Positions 1 through 5,423 of a stretch of 7,083 nucleotides of DNA are shown one piece after another. The position numbers and the translations under genes were made by a program. Under the pieces are notes generated by a model. The model saw only the letters and a program-made list of their open reading frames with translations. It did no database searches and was not told the origin of the DNA. Numbering within the stretch: position 1 is the stretch's first letter; every line of letters starts with the position of its first letter. Source of the DNA: Gammaproteobacteria bacterium (GTDB lineage Bacteria; Pseudomonadota; Gammaproteobacteria; Pseudomonadales; Azotimanducaceae_A); assembly GCA_002714125.1 (NCBI GenBank), contig PAWP01000028.1, positions 18,174 through 25,256 of the forward strand. The letters are read 5' to 3'.

Positions 1-352
1 CGTTGATGCCGAGGCTTGCGCAGTGGGCGCGGGCGGCCTCCGGCGCCGCGAGTGCTAGGGCTACTCGGCGCTGTACGTGAACCTCGTTCCCGGAGTCGTT
101 GGCGCCTACCCAGACCAGATTGGCGTTGTTCAGCACTTCGGCCCAGGCTGGTGGCATCTTCGCGCCGGGTTTCGGACTGATGTAGACCAGCAGACCGGGT
201 GCTGAATTTGATGCACGGTCTGGCACAAACAGCTCGAAAGTCAGCGGTTCAGTGCGATCCAGCGCGTCGATCATGGGGTCTATGATCGTCGGCAAATCGG
301 CGAGTGTCGTCTGCAGGGTGGTGGCGCCGGACATTTCGGTTGCGTCGTTCAT
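1..352 (-). CDS. Alpha/beta-hydrolase / putative esterase, N-terminal part (runs off left edge)
   Basis: This is an open frame of 117 codons on the minus strand with no stop, continuing past the left edge; only the N-terminal part is visible. After a poorly conserved stretch (residues 1-35), residues 53-60 read GLLVYISP, a likely beta-strand. Residues 79-99 contain LVWVGANDSGNE followed by RRVALAL. A strand, then a V-G-A-N-x-S-G-N-E turn, then a helix with paired arginines, resembles the early core of esterases related to PHB depolymerase. The nucleophile serine elbow would lie beyond the window, so catalysis cannot be confirmed. There is no signal peptide, which suggests a cytoplasmic protein. 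The ATG at 352-350 was chosen as the first in-frame ATG; it lacks a clear Shine-Dalgarno, and a second in-frame ATG lies six codons later. It is divergent from the dioxygenase gene, so the two may share control sequences. The coding frame is well supported and the family assignment is moderate. Confidence 0.6.
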   Translation of the reverse strand, partial: MNDATEMSGATTLQTTLADLPTIIDPMIDALDRTEPLTFELFVPDRASNSAPGLLVYISPKPGAKMPPAWAEVLNNANLVWVGANDSGNEVHVQRRVALALAAPEAARAHCASLGIN

Positions 353-469
353 TGCACGATCATTGCATTTTCCGGAGACCTGTGAGACGGACAGGCGGTC
401 TTGTCGACGTTTTCATGGTCCTGCCACTGAGTTACGGTAGGAGCACATCACCTGTATGCGGGAACCAAC
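353..469. promoter_or_regulatory. Divergent intergenic region, probable promoters for both flanking genes
   Basis: This 117-bp region separates the start codons of two divergent genes, so promoters for both should lie here or just inside the genes. I see no convincing -35/-10 pair. Two features stand out. One is an inverted repeat CCTGT-N7-ACAGG at 379-395. The other is a direct repeat CATTGCA at 350-356 and 361-367, eleven bases apart or about one helical turn, which overlaps the esterase start codon. Either could bind a regulator, but both are short enough to arise by chance. A five-codon frame (456-473, MREPT and stop) ends in an ATGA overlap with the dioxygenase start. The regulatory role is inferred from gene geometry. 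Confidence 0.4.
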
Positions 470-1594
470 ATGAGTGACGTCTTCGAACCGCGCGGCATGA
501 ACCGCGTGCAGGGTAAGCAAACGCGAACAGACGGCTGGGTGGGTGGTCGCGCAGACACCTGGACGGGTCACTACCAGGAGACGCCGGCGTCTCGCGTGGA
601 GGCGGATGTTCCGAGGATGACGAAGGACAAGCTCTATGCGGCCGAAGTGGCGAACCAAATCAGGCAGGCTGACGACATCGTCCTCGAGCCCCGCGATACC
701 GGGCTCAGCATCGAACCGCTGACTCCGGGTATCGGCGCGGTGATCCACGGCATCGACCTCGCTGCTGCAACCGACGCTGAAATCGCCCACGTACAGGACG
801 TTCTATACGCCCGCAAGGTGGTGTTTTTCCGCGATCAGGGCCACATCACCCGCGATCAGCAGATGGACTTTGCCAAGCGTTTTGCCAACATTGGTTTTGC
901 GTACGGGCGTCAGCGTAAGCTGGCAGAAACGGTCGTGACCGCGGACGAGCAGCCCGAAATCCTGAAACTCTATACCAACGAGCAGCAACCCTTCTCTGCA
1001 TCGAACTGGCATTCTGATGTCAGCTGGTCGAATCGGCCGCCGCTTGGCTCGCTCCTGCTGTCGCGCCTGGCGCCGCCGGTCGGTGGTGACACCATGTTTG
1101 CTGACTCTTACGCGCATTGGGACTCGCTCAACCCTGTGCTCAAGGAGTTTCTCGAAGGTCGCCGCGCCATCCATGGCCGCGGTGGCAGGGATGAGGTCGC
1201 ACATCCCATCTGCCGCACCCACCCGGTAACCGGTCGCAAGGCGCTCTACGTGAACCCGACCTTTACTAATTACATCGAGGGGATGGAGCCTGCTGACTCG
1301 GCACGGCTACTCTCAGAGCTTTACGCCAAAATGTATTCAACGCCGGAGTACTGTTGCCGCTATCGATGGTATGTGGGTTCAGTGGCCATGTGGGACAACC
1401 GCGCCTGCCAGCACTACGCGGTGGGTGACTTCTGGCCTCACGAACGTAGGATGGAACGGGTCACGCTGGTTGATCGCGCCGAGCAGGACGAGATTCCGTT
1501 CTGGGAAGATGCTGACGGTAACCGCCATTACAGTGAGCTGCTGATCAGCGAACAGGAATTGGGGACGCCGGTAGGAGCCAGGACGATGGATTGA
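470..1594 (+). CDS. TauD/TfdA-family Fe(II)/2-oxoglutarate-dependent dioxygenase
   Basis: This 374-residue protein has the full active-site set of the TauD/TfdA family. The family hydroxylates or cleaves small organic substrates, coupling O2 and 2-oxoglutarate to succinate and CO2. The iron ligands are H181 and D183 in NWHSDVSW and H315 in WDNRACQHYA. R330, at the position of TauD R270, should bind the 2-oxoglutarate carboxylate, and GGDTMFA (205-211) carries the conserved Thr. The family core begins near residue 78 (LSIEPLTPGIGAVIHGIDL), so about 75 residues precede it, an unusual extension with no recognised domain and no signal peptide. A weak GGGAA lies 5 nt before the ATG at 470. An internal ATG at 617 (M50), with GGAGG about 14 nt upstream, would give a more typical 325 residues. 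The gene leads the plus-strand trio, 78 nt before the nucleoside-hydrolase start. The substrate is unknown; family assignment is very secure. Confidence 0.93.
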   Translation: MSDVFEPRGMNRVQGKQTRTDGWVGGRADTWTGHYQETPASRVEADVPRMTKDKLYAAEVANQIRQADDIVLEPRDTGLSIEPLTPGIGAVIHGIDLAAATDAEIAHVQDVLYARKVVFFRDQGHITRDQQMDFAKRFANIGFAYGRQRKLAETVVTADEQPEILKLYTNEQQPFSASNWHSDVSWSNRPPLGSLLLSRLAPPVGGDTMFADSYAHWDSLNPVLKEFLEGRRAIHGRGGRDEVAHPICRTHPVTGRKALYVNPTFTNYIEGMEPADSARLLSELYAKMYSTPEYCCRYRWYVGSVAMWDNRACQHYAVGDFWPHERRMERVTLVDRAEQDEIPFWEDADGNRHYSELLISEQELGTPVGARTMD

Positions 1595-1659
1595 CCGGCA
1601 CGACGTCTGGTATGGACAGTTGTGTCAGCTCTACGTTGATTGCGTGCAAATTGAGTGCT

Positions 1660-1664
1660 GAGGG
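1660..1664 (+). promoter_or_regulatory. Ribosome binding site deciding the nucleoside-hydrolase start
   Basis: GAGGG lies 8 nt before the ATG at 1673. It supports that start over the in-frame GTG at 1655, which lies upstream of the motif and has no Shine-Dalgarno of its own. Confidence 0.6.
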
Positions 1665-1672
1665 ATGCATTG

Positions 1673-2596
1673 ATGGATGAACAAACGCGTCTGGGACGCC
1701 TGCAGCCACCTTCTGGTCGGATCCGGGTGGTCATCGATACCGATACCTACAACGAGATTGATGATCAGTTTGCGATTGTGCACGCGTTGCTGTCGCCTGA
1801 ACGGATGGATGTGGAAGCCATTTATGCGGCGCCGTTCTTTGCTGCACGTGCGCCGAAGCCGCGCTCAACTGGCCCTGGTGACGGAATGGAAAAGTCTTTT
1901 GATGAGATTGTCCGGATTCTAGGGCTCATGGGGCGCGACGCAGATGGCTGGGTATTCAAAGGCTCCACCAACTATTTGCGGGACGACGAAACGTCCGCGC
2001 CCACTTCGGACGCGGTTGAGGATCTGATCAGCCGCGCCCGTTCAAGCGCTGATGAGCCGCTCTACGTAATGGCGATTGGTGCCATTACCAACGTGGCGTC
2101 CGCGATCCTCGCGGCGCCCGATATCATCGACAACATTGTGGTCGTGTGGCTGGGTAGCCATGCCCCTTGGTGGCCGCACACCAAAGAGTTTAATCACTAC
2201 CAGGACGTGTCAGCGGTGCGCGTGGTCTTTGGGTCTGACGTGCCGCTCGTGCAGATTCCTTGCATGGGCGTGGCCTCGCATCTGCTGACGACCCCTGCCG
2301 AGATGCAGGATCAGGTCGCCGGCCGTACGGCCATTGGTGACTACCTTTGCGAGCTGGTGGAGACGTATGAGTATCGCCGGCGCGGGACCTGGAGCAAGGT
2401 GATCTGGGACATTGCCTGCGTTGGCTGGTTGCTGAACCCCCGCTGGGTACCCACCCAACTCACCCATGCACCCATCGCCCAGGACGATGGAACGTTCAGT
2501 TACTCCAAGGAGCGCCACTTCATCCAACAGGCTTACCATGTCGCGCGTGACCCGATTTACTCGGACCTCTTTACCAAACTTCGCGAGATGGCCTAA
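1673..2596 (+). CDS. Nucleoside hydrolase family (IunH-like) protein with variant metal motif
   Basis: This 307-residue protein belongs to the inosine-uridine nucleoside hydrolase family, whose members cleave the N-glycosidic bond of ribonucleosides using a bound Ca2+. The length matches the family norm. The N-terminal aspartate cluster is DTDTYNEIDDQFA (22-34), supplying D22, D24, D30 and D31. It has two more residues between D24 and the DD pair than the classical DTDPGxDD form. AIGAITNVASAI (134-145) corresponds to the segment carrying the Ca2+-binding Thr, and EFN (172-174) to the ribose-binding Glu/Asn. WDIACV (245-250) supplies the C-terminal metal Asp, preceded by Trp where inosine-uridine enzymes have His. 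The protein is cytoplasmic by appearance. It follows the dioxygenase by 78 nt, with no clear terminator between, and is followed after 2 nt by the monooxygenase. The motif shift and Trp mean the substrate may not be an ordinary nucleoside. Fold assignment is secure; specificity is unknown. Confidence 0.9.
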   Translation: MDEQTRLGRLQPPSGRIRVVIDTDTYNEIDDQFAIVHALLSPERMDVEAIYAAPFFAARAPKPRSTGPGDGMEKSFDEIVRILGLMGRDADGWVFKGSTNYLRDDETSAPTSDAVEDLISRARSSADEPLYVMAIGAITNVASAILAAPDIIDNIVVVWLGSHAPWWPHTKEFNHYQDVSAVRVVFGSDVPLVQIPCMGVASHLLTTPAEMQDQVAGRTAIGDYLCELVETYEYRRRGTWSKVIWDIACVGWLLNPRWVPTQLTHAPIAQDDGTFSYSKERHFIQQAYHVARDPIYSDLFTKLREMA

Positions 2597-2598
2597 GT

Positions 2599-3747
2599 AT
2601 GAAATCTTTGCTGGAGCAGGCAAAGGCTCTGGCGCCGCTGTTGGCAGCCCAGGCGCGAGAAGCCGAGCTGTTGCGCCAGCCGACTGACGAGGTGATTGAG
2701 GCGGTCAGGGTGTCCGGGATCTACTCGCTCATGGTGCCAAAAGCCATGGGAGGCCATGGTGCTGACCTGGACACGTTTTTTGATGTGGTACTGGAGCTTT
2801 CGCGCGGTGATTGTTCAATGGGCTGGGTCATCAGCTTCTACATTGAGCACAACTTCTGGCTGCTGCATTACGCACCCGAAGTTGTAGAGCGGGTGTTTGA
2901 CGGTGCAAATTATGTGCTCGCGCCAGGCACCCTGAATCTCACTGGCGGTAAGGCTGTAAAGGTGGAGGGAGGTTATCGCCTGTCCGGGCAGTGGCCGTGG
3001 GGCTCCGGGCTGGTGCACGGGACGTGGGTACTTGCCGGCGCGATGCTGCAGATGGGCGAGGTACCTGCGCCCTACATCTTCCTCATGCCCGATGAGGATG
3101 TCGAGGCGGTTGATACCTGGCACATGGCAGGTATGTGCGGCACAGGCTCGCAGGACTTCCGCATCGACGACGTGTTTGTGCCTGAAGCTTATGGGTTGCC
3201 GTTCTCGCTGCTCACGGATGTCACCTCGGGTATTGATGCACGCCATGAGGGGCCCCTCTACCGAACACCGCTCCTGCCCATTCTCGGTATAGCCGCGTCT
3301 ACACCCATCCTGGGCGCGGCCCAGAACGCATGCAGGACGCTGGCGGATCAGCTTCGAGCCAAAGGTGAAGGGCGGCGTGAGTCGAGCGTCCCCCGTGGGG
3401 ACTCGGCACTCAGGATTATTGGCGAGGCCGCGATTACACTGGAGGCTGCGGAGTTGACTCTGCGCAGTGTGTTGAAAGACATCATGGCGCGCCGCAAAGA
3501 TGCGCCATCTCAAGAACGTCAACAGTGGATGGCGCGAATTGCCCATGCGGTCTCCCGCTGTCGCGAAGCAGGTAGTGCCATTGGTGCGGCAGCTGGAGGT
3601 GGTAGTCAGCGGCTAGAGAACCCGATTCAGCGAGCTCTGCGGGACGTCAACACAGCTTCTAGTCATGCGGTCTTTGATTGGGATTCGCGCTTTGCGGACT
3701 ATGGTCGTTCCATGACGGGGGAGCCGCTTGTTGGTGGTCTCGCGTAG
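2599..3747 (+). CDS. HsaA-like flavin-dependent monooxygenase (acyl-CoA dehydrogenase fold)
   Basis: This 382-residue protein has the acyl-CoA dehydrogenase fold but most resembles group D two-component flavin monooxygenases such as HsaA and HpaH-type hydroxylases, which hydroxylate phenolic substrates using reduced flavin from a separate reductase. Supporting motifs in order are VPKAMGGHGAD (46-56), YRLSGQWPWGSG (126-137), VDTWHMAGMCGTGSQD (171-186, the flavin-contact region with GTGS), DDVFVP (190-195) and the C-terminal NPIQRALRDVNTASSHAVFD (341-360). The last replaces the region where true acyl-CoA dehydrogenases carry their catalytic Glu. Length is close to HsaA, about 390. Its ATG lies 2 nt after the preceding stop, with no strong Shine-Dalgarno, so translation is probably coupled to the nucleoside-hydrolase gene. 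No reductase gene is visible. An acyl-CoA dehydrogenase is the main alternative, but the TWHxAGxxGTGS signature argues for the hydroxylase branch. Confidence 0.85.
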   Translation: MKSLLEQAKALAPLLAAQAREAELLRQPTDEVIEAVRVSGIYSLMVPKAMGGHGADLDTFFDVVLELSRGDCSMGWVISFYIEHNFWLLHYAPEVVERVFDGANYVLAPGTLNLTGGKAVKVEGGYRLSGQWPWGSGLVHGTWVLAGAMLQMGEVPAPYIFLMPDEDVEAVDTWHMAGMCGTGSQDFRIDDVFVPEAYGLPFSLLTDVTSGIDARHEGPLYRTPLLPILGIAASTPILGAAQNACRTLADQLRAKGEGRRESSVPRGDSALRIIGEAAITLEAAELTLRSVLKDIMARRKDAPSQERQQWMARIAHAVSRCREAGSAIGAAAGGGSQRLENPIQRALRDVNTASSHAVFDWDSRFADYGRSMTGEPLVGGLA

Positions 3748-3757
3748 CGGCGCGATG

Positions 3758-4024
3758 TCACTTCGATTTCAATGCCGATAGGCTTTTTATTGCGAGATTC
3801 ATTAATTGGTTGATGAAGTTGCTGTTGGCATTGGTAAAGGTGCTGACACTTGAACTGCGACGCGACAGCGCAGCCTTCCGCTCGTCATACTCGCGTGCTG
3901 TACCCGGGCGGGCGCGGAGATAGTCGCGGAACAACAACTGTTTGAGGGCAAACAAGCTGGACAGTTCGGTGACGCAGAGGTGGATCGGGTGAATTAATTG
4001 CTTAATGTTGTCCGGACATCCCGG
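3758..4024 (-). pseudogene. GrpB (UPF0157) family C-terminal remnant
   Basis: A minus-strand frame (open from an ATG at 4081 to the stop at 3758) matches the C-terminal third of GrpB-family proteins. PIHLCVTELSS corresponds to the family's HLHV.E..S strand, LLFRDYLRARPGTAREYDERK to the signature LLFRDYLRAHP..A..Y..LK, and FTNANSNFINQLM to YT.AK..FI..L. The family's N-terminal half, including the GSTAVPGL.AKPIID motif, is absent. I looked for it in the other minus-strand frames between 4025 and 4169 and did not find it. Residues usually conserved have drifted: Y to F and K to N in the last motif, and one H is lost from the HH pair. I read this as a decaying fragment of a gene whose front was deleted, left between convergent units. 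Expression as a 107-residue ORF cannot be excluded. Homology rests on recognised motifs, not on a search. Confidence 0.6.
3771..3790 (+). terminator. Weak terminator-like element after the plus-strand operon
   Basis: A short stem (GCC, GATA loop, GGC, flanked by further A-T pairs across one mismatch) is followed by CTTTTTAT, 24 nt past the monooxygenase stop. The position and T-run suit an intrinsic terminator for the trio, but the stem is very short. It also overlaps codons of the GrpB remnant on the other strand, so it may be chance. Confidence 0.2.
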
Positions 4025-4123
4025 CGCCAGCATCCACGCATTGCGCTTTACACCAGTGGATTGAGCGGGCAGCAGGGCCACGCCCGTTCTGCTCTGGTGA
4101 CGAGGAAGTGCGCCTTGAAACGG

Positions 4124-4154
4124 CTCCGGGTCTCAGGAGGCCATCCCCCCGGAG
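4124..4154 (-). terminator. Hairpin downstream of the CoA-transferase gene
   Basis: Perfect 7-bp arms CTCCGGG (4124-4130) and CCCGGAG (4148-4154) enclose a 17-nt loop. The near arm starts 12 nt past the CoA-transferase stop. The position fits transcript termination or 3'-end stabilisation for the minus-strand operon. No T-tract follows on either strand, so it is not a standard intrinsic terminator. Confidence 0.4.
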
Positions 4155-4166
4155 TGGCTGAATGCC

Positions 4167-5375
4167 TCACTGCTTTCCTCCAACAACACGGGATTTTTGC
4201 AGCTCGGCAATATCTGCTGAGCTGAGATTCAGGTCCCGCGCGAGCACTTCCGCCGTGTGCTCGCCAAGCAGCGGTGGGTTGGTGAGGGGTACTTCTGACT
4301 CCGACATGCGGGGCGCAAATCCGAGCAGGGGCACTTCGCCATGGTTTGGCAGATCCAAGGTGTGTACAAAGCCGCGGGCTAACAGGTGGGGGTCGGTGTG
4401 AAGTTCAGCTGTGTCCTGAACGGCTGAGCAGGGGACTCCCGCCCCCGCGAGATGCTCCATGGCCTCGTACTTGGTTCGCTCGCCTGTCCAGGCGGCAACA
4501 ATCTCGTACAGGGCCGCACCGTGCGCCACGCGGTCGCGTGGTTCGGCAAAGCGCTCGTCCACGGCAAGGTCCGGACGGTCAATAGCGGCGCAGAACTCAT
4601 CCCACTGACCGGCGGTAATGGGCATGAGGTAGATCCAGTCATTGGGTCCGAAGGGTTTGCAGGGATAAAGCTCAATGGGTGGAAGGCCCGAGCTGGTCCC
4701 GTTCCGACCCGCGGCCTTCGTGCCCCACACTGAGCCCGTCGCAATGCGGGTACGCATGTAGTAGGTCATCGCCTCCTGCATGGAGATATCGATCCGCTGG
4801 CCTTCACCCGTGCGCTGACGCTGGATGTACGCGGCCAGAATGGCCATACCCAATTGCACGCCGGTACCTGAATCTCCGGTGGTTGGCCCTGGCACTATAG
4901 GTCGGCCATCCGGTTCGCCTGTAACGGAGAACGCACCGGCGGCGGCCTGGGCGACCATGTCGAAACTCTTGAAGTGCGCGTTTGGGCCTTCGGTCCCGAA
5001 GCCTTTCAGCTGGGCATAGATGATTCCCGGGTGTACGGCCTTGAGCGTTTCGTAGCCGAGTTGCAATTTCTCTACGACGCCCGGGCCGTAGTTCTCAACA
5101 AACACGTCGAACCTGGGCACCAGTTCCAGTAGCAATTCCCGGCCAAGCTCTGAACGCAGGTCGAGCACCACACTCTTCTTGTTGGCGTTCCAGTTGCAGA
5201 AATAGGCAGAATAGCCGCCATCTTTGCCGAGGCCTACATTACGGCCCGGATCTCCGTGTCCGGGCGGCTCGATCTTCACCACCTCCGCCCCCAACCAGGC
5301 GAGTGCCTGGGTGCAGGAAGTGCCCGCCTCGTACTGGGTCATGTCCAGGATGCGCATCCCGTCGAGTGCTGCCAT
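4167..5375 (-). CDS. Class III CoA transferase (CaiB/BaiF, formyl-CoA-transferase-like)
   Basis: This 402-residue protein matches the usual length of family III CoA transferases, which form interlocked dimers and move CoA between carboxylic acids through an aspartyl-CoA anhydride. The N-terminal GMRILDMTQYEAG (6-18), LAWLGAEVVKIEPPGHGDPGR (26-46) and NANKKSVVLDL (63-73) are typical. D168 in TTGDSGTG (165-172) aligns with the catalytic Asp169 of formyl-CoA transferase, and TGEGQRIDISMQEAM (189-203) follows as expected. GAGVPCSAVQD (311-321) is the conserved C-terminal domain segment. The ATG at 5375-5373 is preceded by GGGGGAG with a 6-nt spacer. A TTG at 5390 is also in frame but lies upstream of that site. 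It follows the MFS gene by 48 nt on the same strand and is probably cotranscribed. The acid substrate is unknown; oxalate is only one possibility for this large family. Family and active site are secure. Confidence 0.92.
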   Translation of the reverse strand: MAALDGMRILDMTQYEAGTSCTQALAWLGAEVVKIEPPGHGDPGRNVGLGKDGGYSAYFCNWNANKKSVVLDLRSELGRELLLELVPRFDVFVENYGPGVVEKLQLGYETLKAVHPGIIYAQLKGFGTEGPNAHFKSFDMVAQAAAGAFSVTGEPDGRPIVPGPTTGDSGTGVQLGMAILAAYIQRQRTGEGQRIDISMQEAMTYYMRTRIATGSVWGTKAAGRNGTSSGLPPIELYPCKPFGPNDWIYLMPITAGQWDEFCAAIDRPDLAVDERFAEPRDRVAHGAALYEIVAAWTGERTKYEAMEHLAGAGVPCSAVQDTAELHTDPHLLARGFVHTLDLPNHGEVPLLGFAPRMSESEVPLTNPPLLGEHTAEVLARDLNLSSADIAELQKSRVVGGKQ

Positions 5376-5381
5376 GTCCGT

Positions 5382-5388
5382 CTCCCCC
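5382..5388 (-). promoter_or_regulatory. Shine-Dalgarno of the CoA-transferase gene
   Basis: GGGGGAG on the minus strand ends 6 nt before the ATG at 5375. It is the strongest ribosome binding site in the window and selects this ATG over the in-frame TTG at 5390. Confidence 0.65.
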
Positions 5389-5423
5389 AAACGATGTGGT
5401 GTTAACCGTATACCATGCGCTGG

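Larger units (their letters stand above)
3748..4166. other. Convergent intergenic region without an intact gene
   Basis: This 419-bp gap lies between the 3' ends of the plus-strand trio and the minus-strand CoA-transferase gene. It contains the GrpB-like remnant (3758-4024) and a hairpin (4124-4154). The stretch 4025-4123 shows nothing I can identify. Parts of it are visibly richer in A+T than the flanking genes, for example around 3790-3830 and 3985-4010. The plus-strand frames here lack recognisable motifs. Confidence 0.6.

Noticed and set aside
252..440. 62-codon plus-strand frame upstream of the dioxygenase
   Set aside because: It runs antisense to the esterase-like gene start and into the intergenic region, with no motif.
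803..1222. 139-codon open frame antisense to the dioxygenase gene
   Set aside because: It overlaps the catalytic core of a confidently assigned enzyme and shows no recognisable domain; a shadow of the coding strand.
2210..2623. 137-codon minus-strand frame opposite the end of the nucleoside-hydrolase gene
   Set aside because: It has no motifs and sits opposite strongly conserved coding sequence.
2815..3546. 243-codon open frame antisense to the monooxygenase gene
   Set aside because: It lies entirely opposite a well-supported gene, is rich in Arg/His/Pro/Cys as expected of a high-GC shadow frame, and shows no family motif.
5376..5423. Palindromes GTTAAC and GTATAC and an imperfect TGGT/ACCA repeat in the gap before the CoA-transferase gene
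   Set aside because: These are short palindromes with no paired -35 element at a proper distance, so not enough to call a promoter or operator.
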